Notes under the pieces: model-generated | What the model was told of the DNA's origin: nothing | What the model saw: only the letters and a program-made list of their open reading frames with translations | The model's database searches: none | Origin: Pyxidicoccus parkwaysis | GTDB taxonomy: Bacteria > Myxococcota > Myxococcia > Myxococcales > Myxococcaceae | Direction: 5' to 3' | Assembly (NCBI RefSeq): GCF_017301735.1 | Contig: NZ_CP071090.1 | Span: forward strand, 9,104,001-9,168,000 | DNA: 64,000 nt | Shown here: piece by piece, positions 56,998 through 64,000 of the stretch | How the letters are laid out: each line of letters begins with the position of its first letter | Position numbering within the stretch: position 1 is the first letter of the stretch | Made by a program: the position numbers and the translations under genes

Positions 56998-57875
56998 ATG
57001 AAGGGCGAGTGGAAGCGGCGGAAGTCCGCCACCTCGCCCATGGAATCGCATGGGCCCTTGCGCGCCTCCAGCCGCGCATAGAAGGGAGACGACTCCAGCA
57101 GCCGGGCCTCGCCCACCACCTCGTTGCCCGCGTGCAGGCGCGTCGGCACCCGAAGGCCCCACCCCGTCATGCTCGTGCAGGGCGGCTCCTGCACCGAGCC
57201 CCGCTCGCAGCGCACGCCATGCGCTCCGGCCGTCACGCGCAGGGGAGGCACACCCTCCGGCAAATGGTAGTCCACCACCGTCGCGTCCTCGCGATGCGTG
57301 CGCGCCCAGTGCCAACCGGAGAGGCGTGCGCCCAGCAACTCATCGCCGTGGTTCGTGTCGTGGTAACCGAGCCCGCCCGCCTCCACGCCCAGCGATGGCA
57401 CCTCCAGCCGGGCCTTCGAGCGCGGTGCCAGCGCCTGCCAGTAGTGCGGCAATTCCGGCATCAACCGCACCACCTCGCCCACCGGCGTCATCGGCTCCAG
57501 CGTGAGGCTCGCGCGCACGGGCCGGCCCCATGGTGCCGTCCAGTCCTCCACGTCCATGCGCACCGTGCCGGCATCCGAGTAAGTCAGCGTGGACCGGCCA
57601 ATGCGGAGCTGCCTCGGAGACACCACCTCTGCCCTCGGGTACTCGCTCAGCACCCAGAGCCGGCGAACGCCCTCGTGGTACAGCGCGAAGTTCACCGCGC
57701 TGTGCTCCATCGGCCGGCCGCCGCGTCGCGCAGCCACCGAGTAGCGAGGCGAGAACAGCGAGCCCAGCATGAAGATGCACACCGCGCTGAACGGCCCTGC
57801 GGTGACGTCCGCGTAGAACCAGCGATACGCGCCCGCTTCATCGGGCAGCGCGGGAAGTTCTCCCAGCGGCCTCAT
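56952..57875 (-). CDS. crtC: Carotenoid 1,2-hydratase CrtC
   Basis: This 307-residue protein of the CrtC family adds water across the 1,2-double bond of acyclic carotenoids. Recognisable segments are YRWFYADVTAGPFSAVCIFMLGSLFSP, GLGYHDTNHGDELLG (conserved, likely catalytic Asp/His) and WHWARTHREDATVVDYHLPEG. No signal peptide. Start 57875 overlaps the stop of the desaturase gene at 57872. The stop lies inside one copy of the 62-bp duplication. Confidence 0.88.
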   Translation of the reverse strand: MRPLGELPALPDEAGAYRWFYADVTAGPFSAVCIFMLGSLFSPRYSVAARRGGRPMEHSAVNFALYHEGVRRLWVLSEYPRAEVVSPRQLRIGRSTLTYSDAGTVRMDVEDWTAPWGRPVRASLTLEPMTPVGEVVRLMPELPHYWQALAPRSKARLEVPSLGVEAGGLGYHDTNHGDELLGARLSGWHWARTHREDATVVDYHLPEGVPPLRVTAGAHGVRCERGSVQEPPCTSMTGWGLRVPTRLHAGNEVVGEARLLESSPFYARLEARKGPCDSMGEVADFRRFHSPFIRWMAHFRTRMGRAA

Positions 57876-59329
57876 GCGTCCCCCCGCAGGTGCTCCAAAG
57901 CGAGCTCCGCCGCGAAGCGGCCGGACAGCATCACCAGCGGCACGCCTCCGCCCGGGTGCGTGCCTCCACCCGCGAAGAACAGGCCCGGCGTGCCGCCACG
58001 GATGCGCGGCCGGCGGAACGGACCGAACTTCCCGTGCGGCAGGAACCCATAGATGGAGCCCCCAGGAGCCCCCTGCGCCGCCAGGTCCACCGGCGTGCGC
58101 TGGCCGATGACCCGCGTCCGCCCGCGCAGCTCCGGGTAGTGCTGAAACAGCTTCTCGAACATCTGCGCCTTCGCGCGCTCCGCCCCCGACTCCCACGCCC
58201 GAGCAGCACGCTCCGCCTCCACCTGCCCCACGGGAAGCGCCGGCGCGTTCACCATGACGAACAATCCCGTGCGCCCCAGCGGCGCCATGGTCGTGTCCGT
58301 CGCCGATGGATTGCAGAAGTACACCGTCGGGTCCGACGCGAGCTGCCCACCGAACAGCTCATCGAATTCACGCCGGTAGTCCCCACCGAAGAGCACCGCG
58401 TGATGCGGCAGGTGCGGACGCCCATCCACCTCCAGCAGCATCACGAAGCCCGACAGCGCGAGCGGCTCGTCCGTCCGGTGCAGCGACTCCAGCGGGTCCG
58501 CATTCACCACCACGCTGTCAAACAGCTCCGCATCCCCCTGGGGCCCCACGCGGTAGCCATCCGCCATGCGCTCGAAGCGGGCGCGCGTCTTCAGGTGCAC
58601 CGTCACGCCGAGCCGCCGCACCGCCTGCCCCAGCGCCTCCACCAGCGCGCCCACGCCGCCGCGCGCATGGTGCACACCGTAGGCATGCTCGATGTGCGGA
58701 ATCAGCGCGAAGGCCGCGCTCGCCTCGTACGGAGACGCGCCCGCGTAGGTGGCGAAGCGGCCCACGTACTGCTGCATGTGGTCCGTCTTGAAGTGCTTCG
58801 TCGCCAGGTCATTCAGCGTGCTGAGCTTCATCCCCGCCATGACGGCGCCCACGCCGCGCTTCGCCACGCGCGCCATGAAGCCCGGCATGCCCTCGAAGGG
58901 AGCCTCCAGGTACGGCTCCCCCGCCGCGCGCCAGATGGCCTCCGCCTCCGCGTAGAAGCCGTGCACGCCGCGCCGCTCGCCAGGCCTCACCTCACCGGCG
59001 CTCTCCGCCATGCGCTCCAGGTTCTTGTACGCCGTGAAGCCGCACCCGTCCGCGAAACGGTACGTACACTGCGGCTCCAGCTCCGTGAGCGGAGGCATCA
59101 AGTCGAGCGCGTCCAGCTTCTTGAACGTGCCGCGCACCAAGTCAGGCAGCGTCAGCAGCGTGGGGCCGGTGTCCAGGGTGATGCCGTCCACGGTGATGGC
59201 GCGGGCCTTGCCGCCCAGCGAGTCGCTCCCCTCGAAGAGCGTCACCGCATACCCTTCCTTCGCCAGCAGCCCGGCCGCCGTGAGGCCGCCGATGCCCCCA
59301 CCCACCACCGCGACGCGGGTGCGTTTCAT
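57872..59329 (-). CDS. crtD: Carotenoid desaturase, CrtD-like
   Basis: This 485-residue FAD enzyme of the CrtI family has VAVVGGGIGGLTAAGLLAKEG and EGSDSLGGKARA, plus C-terminal LFFAGGGTHPGGGVPLVMLSGR. By position (fourth gene in the M. xanthus operon) it should be the hydroxyneurosporene/1-hydroxycarotenoid 3,4-desaturase CrtD acting after CrtC, rather than phytoene desaturase. Family alone does not tell CrtD from CrtI. The ATG at 59329 overlaps the stop of a 35-residue mini-ORF. Confidence 0.78.
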   Translation of the reverse strand: MKRTRVAVVGGGIGGLTAAGLLAKEGYAVTLFEGSDSLGGKARAITVDGITLDTGPTLLTLPDLVRGTFKKLDALDLMPPLTELEPQCTYRFADGCGFTAYKNLERMAESAGEVRPGERRGVHGFYAEAEAIWRAAGEPYLEAPFEGMPGFMARVAKRGVGAVMAGMKLSTLNDLATKHFKTDHMQQYVGRFATYAGASPYEASAAFALIPHIEHAYGVHHARGGVGALVEALGQAVRRLGVTVHLKTRARFERMADGYRVGPQGDAELFDSVVVNADPLESLHRTDEPLALSGFVMLLEVDGRPHLPHHAVLFGGDYRREFDELFGGQLASDPTVYFCNPSATDTTMAPLGRTGLFVMVNAPALPVGQVEAERAARAWESGAERAKAQMFEKLFQHYPELRGRTRVIGQRTPVDLAAQGAPGGSIYGFLPHGKFGPFRRPRIRGGTPGLFFAGGGTHPGGGVPLVMLSGRFAAELALEHLRGDA

Positions 59330-59433
59330 CTCCGGGCTCCCTTCCGCTGAGCGACTTCCTTCGCAAGCTCGCCCTCACGCCACAGGCGCGAGGTGCGCTT
59401 CATCCGCGACGTCTTCACGCACTCGGCGCTCAT
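59326..59433 (-). CDS. Putative small protein between crtB and crtD, 35 residues
   Basis: A short frame opens at ATG 59433, seven nt after the crtB stop, with GAGGGG just upstream, and ends at TGA 59328-59326 overlapping the crtD ATG (ATGA). The peptide (MSAECVKTSRMKRTSR then LWREGELAKEVAQRKGARR) is strongly basic. It bridges the only 110-bp gap in an otherwise gapless run, so coupling is its most likely role; a small regulatory or membrane-associated peptide is not excluded. Confidence 0.5.
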   Translation of the reverse strand: MSAECVKTSRMKRTSRLWREGELAKEVAQRKGARR

Positions 59434-59439
59434 CGCCCC

Positions 59440-60450
59440 TCACCCTTCCGTCCCCGTTGGCAGCAGCGGCACGCGCACCTCTCCGCGAGGCGCGGGCAGT
59501 GCCGCGGCCGGGCGCACGAAGGCGGCCGTGGCCAGCGCCAGCTTGCGCTTCGTCGTCACGTGGGCCCGCGCGCTGAACACGTCGTAGTCGCGCGCTTCGA
59601 TGTCCCGCAGGATGTCGCCGTAGATGGCGCCCATCAGCCGCACCATCGACTGGCTGCCGAAGCCGGTGAGGTAGTGCACGCCTGCGGCGGCCCGCGCGTA
59701 GTACACGCGCGCTCGCTCCACCTGGAAGCGCATGAAGGCCCGCCACTTCTCATCCACCTGTCCGCGCCGCAGGTCTTCTTCGCTCAGCCCGAAGGCGGCC
59801 AGCTCCTCGGACGGCAGGTACACGCGCCCTCGCTCCAAATCCTCACGCACGTCGCGCAGGATGTTGGTGAGCTGCATCGCCCTGCCCAGGTCCGCCGCCG
59901 GCTGCGCGGCCTCGACGTCCGAGCAGCCCAGCACCGGCGTCAGCATCAGCCCCACCACGCCGGCCACGCGGTAGCAGTAGAGGTCCAAGTCCTCCCACGT
60001 GTGGTAGCGATTCTTCGTCAGGTCCATCTCCATGCCGGAGATGAGGTCCTGGAACGGCTGCTCCGGAATCCGGTAGTGGCGCACCGTGTGCTTCAGAGCG
60101 GCGAACTCGCCCGGGTGCCACGGCGACCGAGCCTCGGCCGACATCAGCCGCTCGGCCGGCGGGCCCAGCTCCGGCGATGCCAGCTCCGGCATGGGCACGT
60201 ACAGCTCCGCCACCATCCGCCGCGCCTTCGCCAGCCGCACCGACAAATCCATCGGCACGACGTTCTCCCCGTCCCCGTCCACCATGTCGTCCAGCCGCCG
60301 GCAGAACGCATAGAGCGCGAAGGCCGCCTTCCGCCGCTGGCCGAACAACAGGTACGAGGCGAAGAAGAAGCTCTTCGCGTGGTGGCGCGTCACCTCCTTC
60401 GCCCGCCGGTAGCCGTCCTCCACCAGCTCCATCGAGTCGTGCGTGCTCAC
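59440..60450 (-). CDS. crtB: Phytoene synthase CrtB
   Basis: This 336-residue enzyme condenses two geranylgeranyl diphosphates. The two aspartate-rich sites are CRRLDDMVDGDG and ILRDVREDLERGRVYLP, with RAMQLTNIL between. It starts at a GTG (60450) overlapping the desaturase stop (GTGA). The start agrees with a normal CrtB N-terminus (CKSFFFAS-like HHAKSFFFASYLL). A small ORF follows downstream. Confidence 0.93.
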   Translation of the reverse strand: MSTHDSMELVEDGYRRAKEVTRHHAKSFFFASYLLFGQRRKAAFALYAFCRRLDDMVDGDGENVVPMDLSVRLAKARRMVAELYVPMPELASPELGPPAERLMSAEARSPWHPGEFAALKHTVRHYRIPEQPFQDLISGMEMDLTKNRYHTWEDLDLYCYRVAGVVGLMLTPVLGCSDVEAAQPAADLGRAMQLTNILRDVREDLERGRVYLPSEELAAFGLSEEDLRRGQVDEKWRAFMRFQVERARVYYARAAAGVHYLTGFGSQSMVRLMGAIYGDILRDIEARDYDVFSARAHVTTKRKLALATAAFVRPAAALPAPRGEVRVPLLPTGTEG

Positions 60451-62000
60451 GCGGCCACCTCCAGCGAGCGGGGCGCGCGCTCACGCGGAGTCAGCGACAC
60501 GCCCGCGTCACGGGCCCACGTGAGCAACCGCTCGGTGACGAGGCGCGCGGAGATGAGCACCGTGGGCAGCCCCGTGCCCGGCTGCGTGGAGGCGCCGACG
60601 AAGAAGAGGTTCTTCACCTTCGCGTCCTGGTTGCGCGGGCGGAACGGGCCAATCTGCGTGAAGTTCTGCGCCAGCCCGAAGGCACTGCCTCGCGCGAGGT
60701 TGAAGGTGGACGCCCAGTCGTCCGGCGTGAAGATGCGCTCCACCTCGATGTCCGACTCCAGCCGGGGGAAGCCCAGCTCCGCCATCCGCGCGAACACCTT
60801 CGCGCGCACCTTCGGGCCCTCCTCCTTCCAGTCCACCCCCGGGTGCTGGTGCGGCACCGGAACCAGCACGTAGAGCGCGTCCTTGCCCTCCGGTGCCAGC
60901 GACGCGTCCGTGCGCGTGGGCGCATTCACGTAGAAGCTCGGGTCCTCCGGCACGCGGAAGCGCTCGAAGATGTCGTCGAAGGAGCCCTTGTAGTCCCGGC
61001 CGAACACCACGTTGTGGTGCAAGAGCTCCGGGTACTTCCTCCGCAGGCCCAGGTAGAGCATGTAGCCGCTGGACGTGTAGCGCAGCTTCTCCTTGCGCTT
61101 GAGCGTCGTGGCTTGCGGGTCCAGCAGCTTCTCGTACGCGTAGGGCAGGTCCGCGTTGCACAGCACCGCGTCCGCCTCCACCACCTCGCCGCCGGCCACG
61201 CGCACGCCCGTGGTGCGGCCGCTCTCGGTGAGGATTTGCTCCACCGGCGTGCCGTAGTGGATGCGGACGCCCTCCTCGAGCGCCAGCCGCTCCAGCGCGC
61301 GGGGAATGGCATACAGGCCGCCCTTCGGAAACCAGATGCCCACGCCCAGCTCGGTGAAGGGCAGCAGGCCATAGACGGCGGGCGATGCGAAGGGCGACAC
61401 GCCCAGGTACATCGTCTGGAACGTCATCGCCGCGCGCAGGCGCTCGTCCTGGAAGTAGCGGCTGACGTCCGAGTACATGCGCCGGTGCGCGCGGACCTTG
61501 AAGATTCGCGCCAACACCTTCGGCGAGAAGTAGTCGGTGATGCCGTCGTAGTTGCGGCCCACGAGATGGTCCAACGAGGTGCGGTACTGGACACGCCCCT
61601 GGGCCAGGAAGGCGAGGTAGCGCTCGTAGCTGCCGGGCTCCACGCGCTCCAGCTCGCGTCCCATGGCGCACAGCTCGGAGGTGAAGGTGACGTCGGAGCC
61701 GTCCCTGAAGTGCACGCGGTAGTTCGGATCGCACCGCAGCAGCGTCAGGTAGTCCTCGATTCGACGGCCCACCGCGCGGAAGGTCTCCTCGAACACCTCC
61801 GGCATCAACACGATGGTGGGGCCGATGTCCCACGTGAAGCCGTCCACGCGAAGCTGGTTGCACCGTCCGCCGGGCCCGTCCGTCTTCTCGAAGAGTTGGA
61901 CGTCGAAGCCCTGGTGCGCCAGCCGCGCCGCGGCCGCGAGGCCTCCGACGCCCGCGCCCACCACCACCACCCGCCTGCCCTGTGTCCGTGCGCTCGTCAT
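60447..62000 (-). CDS. crtI: Phytoene desaturase CrtI
   Basis: This 517-residue FAD enzyme has VVVVGAGVGGLAAAARLAHQG, EKTDGPGGRCNQL, and C-terminal NLFFVGASTQPGTGLPTVLISARLV, the CrtI signature. It desaturates phytoene; in M. xanthus the operon desaturase works together with a second desaturase (carC) encoded elsewhere, to make lycopene. Seven bp separate it from crtE, and its stop overlaps crtB. This is gene two of the operon. Confidence 0.9.
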   Translation of the reverse strand: MTSARTQGRRVVVVGAGVGGLAAAARLAHQGFDVQLFEKTDGPGGRCNQLRVDGFTWDIGPTIVLMPEVFEETFRAVGRRIEDYLTLLRCDPNYRVHFRDGSDVTFTSELCAMGRELERVEPGSYERYLAFLAQGRVQYRTSLDHLVGRNYDGITDYFSPKVLARIFKVRAHRRMYSDVSRYFQDERLRAAMTFQTMYLGVSPFASPAVYGLLPFTELGVGIWFPKGGLYAIPRALERLALEEGVRIHYGTPVEQILTESGRTTGVRVAGGEVVEADAVLCNADLPYAYEKLLDPQATTLKRKEKLRYTSSGYMLYLGLRRKYPELLHHNVVFGRDYKGSFDDIFERFRVPEDPSFYVNAPTRTDASLAPEGKDALYVLVPVPHQHPGVDWKEEGPKVRAKVFARMAELGFPRLESDIEVERIFTPDDWASTFNLARGSAFGLAQNFTQIGPFRPRNQDAKVKNLFFVGASTQPGTGLPTVLISARLVTERLLTWARDAGVSLTPRERAPRSLEVAA

Positions 62001-62007
62001 GGCGTCC

Positions 62008-63093
62008 TCAAGCGGCCCGGTGCGCGAGGCGGGTGATGAGGGCGTCCAGCAAGTCCCTCACCCCGTTGGGATTGGGCAGCGGCTGCAACGAGCGGCGCGC
62101 GGCGCGCGAGGCCCGGTCCACCATGCGCTCGCAGGCGGCGCGGCCGCCCCACCGCTCCACCATCCCCCGGGCTCGAGCGAGCGCGGCCTCGTCCTTCTGC
62201 TCCACCGGCAGCGCCCACAGCGCCTCCAGCTCCTCGCGAGCGGTGGCGTCAGCGCGCGCGTAGGCGGCCAGCACGGGGAAGGTGCGCTTGCCCTGCGTGA
62301 AGTCGCCGTCCGTAGCCTTGCCCGCGACGTCCGGGTTGCCGAAGAGGCCGATGAGGTCATCACGCAGCTGGTACGCGAGCCCCACGTGACGGCCCGCGCG
62401 CTCCAGCCCTTCGAGCAGCTCCGCGCTGGCACCGCCGAGCATGGCCCCGCACACCAGCGGAGCGCAGAAGCCGTAGCGTGCGGTCTTGAGGTACGCCACG
62501 CGCAGCGTCTGGAAGAGCGTCACCTCGGACAGCGGCGCGCGCCCCAAATCCAAATCGAGGTACTGCCCGGCCGCGGTGTGGCGGCACACGCCCAGGTAGT
62601 ACCGCACCACCGCCGGCGCACCGGGCAGGCCGGACGCGAGCATGGCCTCCAGCGCGCGGGCGAAGAGGTGGTCTCCCACGACGACGGCCAGGTCCTCGCC
62701 CACGCGCCCCGGCGACAGCAGGCGGTGCAGCGCCGGACCTCCGCGCCGCAACTCCGCCCGGTCCGCCACGTCGTCGTGGATGAGCAGGAAGGTGTGCAGC
62801 AGCTCCAGCCCCGCCGCGAACGTCCACAGCTCGGCGGGCACCGCCGCGTTCCCCCGCGCCAGCGAGTACCCCACCATGACGAGCGCGGGCCGCAGCCGCT
62901 TGGCCGGTCGCAGGGCATACGCGCGTGCCTTCTCCATGGCGGCCGTCCAGCGAGGATCCAGATTGGACTCGTCCGGCAGCTCGAAGAGCGCCTTCAGCGA
63001 GGCCTCGACTTGCTTCTGCACGTGCAGAAGCAAGGCCTGCTCCAGGGGAACCCCGCCGGGCTGGGGCCGGGCGTTGCGAAGCGAGAGTGCCAT
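62008..63093 (-). CDS. crtE: Geranylgeranyl diphosphate synthase CrtE
   Basis: This 361-residue prenyl synthase has the first Asp-rich motif LIHDDVADRAELRRG (DDxxD) and a second QLRDDLIGLFG in which the last Asp is Gly, a common variant. Other marks are RLRPALVM and GDHLFARALEA. First gene of the carotenoid operon. Start 63093 has GGAGGA upstream; the longer frame to 63195 would run into the operator and is rejected. The long leader (63094-63155) after the TTGACA promoter element may have regulatory value. Confidence 0.92.
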   Translation of the reverse strand: MALSLRNARPQPGGVPLEQALLLHVQKQVEASLKALFELPDESNLDPRWTAAMEKARAYALRPAKRLRPALVMVGYSLARGNAAVPAELWTFAAGLELLHTFLLIHDDVADRAELRRGGPALHRLLSPGRVGEDLAVVVGDHLFARALEAMLASGLPGAPAVVRYYLGVCRHTAAGQYLDLDLGRAPLSEVTLFQTLRVAYLKTARYGFCAPLVCGAMLGGASAELLEGLERAGRHVGLAYQLRDDLIGLFGNPDVAGKATDGDFTQGKRTFPVLAAYARADATAREELEALWALPVEQKDEAALARARGMVERWGGRAACERMVDRASRAARRSLQPLPNPNGVRDLLDALITRLAHRAA

Positions 63094-63151
63094 GCGGCGG
63101 TCCTCCGGAAATCCTGTGCCCTTTGTCCCTAGAGGTTGCGTTTGCGTCCAG

Positions 63152-63195
63152 AGCTTGTCAAGGGTATGTCTAAGGTTTGCAAGATCCTTGTACAC
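63152..63195 (-). promoter_or_regulatory. CarA/CarH operator: four 11-bp direct repeats overlapping the crtE -35 element
   Basis: Reading the minus strand, four consecutive 11-mers start at 63195, 63184, 63173 and 63162: GTGTACAAGGA; TCTTGCAAACC; TTAGACATACC; CTTGACAAGCT. Copies 1, 3 and 4 fit the CarH-type half-site nTnnACAn; copy 2 is degenerate. Copy 4 contains TTGACA (63161-63156), a perfect -35 hexamer, so a bound tetramer would block RNA polymerase. Confidence 0.75.
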
Positions 63196-63207
63196 GGGGG
63201 TCCCCTC

Positions 63208-63795
63208 ATGAAGGGCTGGATCGCGGGTGCGTTGGTGGTGTCGCTGGCGGCGGGAGGCGCATTCGGAGACGACCCTGCGTACGGCCCGATGGACGCGACG
63301 TTACGAACCTCGGAAGGCAAGGAGGTGCGCCTGTCCCGGTGGCGGGGGAAGCCGGTCGTCCTGTTCTACGAGGACAAGGACTCGACGACACTCAACCAGC
63401 CCTTGAAGGAGACCCTCTTCGAGCGGGGCAAGGAGCGGGGCCTGCTGGACGCCGCGTGGGTGGTGGCGGTGGCCAATCTGGAGAAGTTCGACTTCTTCCC
63501 CGCCCGGCAGATTGCCCTCTCGTACGTGCGGGACGAGGAGAAGAAGGCGGGCGTGCCCATCCTCGTGGACCTGGACGGGACGCTGGGTGACGCCCCCTGG
63601 GGGCTGCCCAAGAAGACGTCCAATGTGTTGCTGCTGGATGCGGAGGGGAAGATTGTCTTCCGGCACTCAGGGCGCATGAAGCCGGAGGAGCAGGAGGCGT
63701 TCTTCACCGCCCTGAGCCGGCTCGTCGGCGTGGACCTGTCGGCGCCCGCGGCCCCGGCTCCAGTTCCCACCCGGGCCCCGGGAGGCAGACCATGA
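63208..63795 (+). CDS. Exported thioredoxin-fold protein without redox cysteines
   Basis: This 195-residue protein has a signal peptide (VSLAAGGAFG) and an AhpC/TSA- or YtfJ-like fold: VVLFYEDKDSTTLNQPLKETLF, GVPILVDLDGTLGDAPWGLPKKTSNVLLLDAEGKIVFRHSG. No Cys is present in the mature domain, so it cannot do disulfide chemistry. The C-terminus is Ala/Pro-rich. GGGGG precedes the ATG. It is divergent from crtE across the CarA/CarH operator and coupled (ATGA) to the next gene. Confidence 0.8.
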   Translation: MKGWIAGALVVSLAAGGAFGDDPAYGPMDATLRTSEGKEVRLSRWRGKPVVLFYEDKDSTTLNQPLKETLFERGKERGLLDAAWVVAVANLEKFDFFPARQIALSYVRDEEKKAGVPILVDLDGTLGDAPWGLPKKTSNVLLLDAEGKIVFRHSGRMKPEEQEAFFTALSRLVGVDLSAPAAPAPVPTRAPGGRP

Positions 63796-64000
63796 AGGTG
63801 GCCGTCACCGGAGCGACGGGTTTTTTGGGCCAGGGCCTCATTCAACGTCTGCTCGCCCGGGGGCACATGGTGCACGTGCTCACCCGGAACGTCGAACGGA
63901 GCCTGGGCCGGCTGCCTGCTGGCGTAACGGGCGCGCCCTATGACACCCACGCGCCCCTGTCGCCGGAGGCGCTGGCGGGCGCGGAGGCGGTGGTGCACCT
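63792..64000 (+). CDS. NAD-dependent epimerase-like protein (TIGR01777/YfcH type), 3' end outside the window
   Basis: The visible 69 codons encode the start of an atypical SDR: VAVTGATGFLGQGLIQRLLARGHMVHVLTRN, then AGAEAVVHL. This matches the YfcH/epimerase N-terminus. ATG overlaps the previous stop (ATGA). Function unknown; truncated by the window end. Confidence 0.8.
   Translation, partial: MKVAVTGATGFLGQGLIQRLLARGHMVHVLTRNVERSLGRLPAGVTGAPYDTHAPLSPEALAGAEAVVH

Noticed and set aside
63094..63195. Upstream start for crtE at 63195
   Set aside because: The added residues run through the operator and -35 element; GGAGGA and the family N-terminus support 63093.

Overview
The window is high-GC, almost fully coding DNA with strong third-position GC bias. 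It fits a fruiting myxobacterium of the Myxococcaceae (Myxococcus/Corallococcus type). Supporting marks are several Ser/Thr protein kinases, multidomain histidine kinases, many lipoproteins, a DUF2381-type Myxococcus paralogue, and above all a light-regulated carotenoid operon ending in carA and carH, as in Myxococcus xanthus. I saw no rRNA, tRNA, insertion sequence or CRISPR array.

Layout. (1) 1-17.6 kb is signalling: a cut-off response regulator, a periplasmic HtrA protease, an uncharacterised gene, a kinase-ATPase-TPR giant, an OPT transporter translationally coupled to an FHA-PAS-PAS-histidine kinase-receiver protein, two more Ser/Thr kinases, a lipoprotein with LSTNG repeats, and a histidine kinase. 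(2) 17.0-29.5 kb is mixed metabolism: cysteine dioxygenase facing an FAD/NAD(P) protein, a 4-oxalocrotonate-decarboxylase-like enzyme, an outer-membrane barrel, an SDR, a UDP-sugar pyrophosphorylase, a GAF/PAS histidine kinase, and an ECF41/SigJ-like sigma factor with its typical partner genes. (3) 29.8-36.6 kb is a tightly coupled kynurenine operon on the plus strand: aminomuconate-semialdehyde dehydrogenase, aminomuconate deaminase (RidA type), 3-hydroxyanthranilate dioxygenase, ACMS decarboxylase, kynureninase, kynurenine 3-monooxygenase and an atypical SDR. With the decarboxylase/hydratase at 20.7 kb and a formamidase-like hydrolase at 41.9 kb it forms most of the tryptophan-to-aminomuconate route; tryptophan dioxygenase is not in the window. 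(4) 36.8-43.3 kb is an accessory stretch of lipoproteins, a DUF2381 pair and a truncated copy of the nearby hydrolase. (5) 43.7-52.5 kb holds glutamine synthetase, an APC permease and two tandem paralogous lipoproteins. (6) 52.6-63.1 kb is the minus-strand carotenoid operon crtE-crtI-crtB-(mini-ORF)-crtD-crtC-(mini-ORF)-glycosyltransferase-crtYc-crtYd-acyltransferase-carA-carH. Its promoter carries four 11-bp-spaced repeats matching the CarH-type half-site. A divergent thioredoxin-fold gene and an epimerase gene share that control region.

Most striking: the 11-bp operator array in front of crtE; two hidden mini-ORFs that preserve ATGA stop/start coupling in the crt operon, one created by a 62-bp tandem duplication; an ECF41-like promoter match in front of the carboxymuconolactone-decarboxylase gene although the sigma factor has lost the family's signature motifs; and a degraded second copy of the formamidase-like hydrolase.
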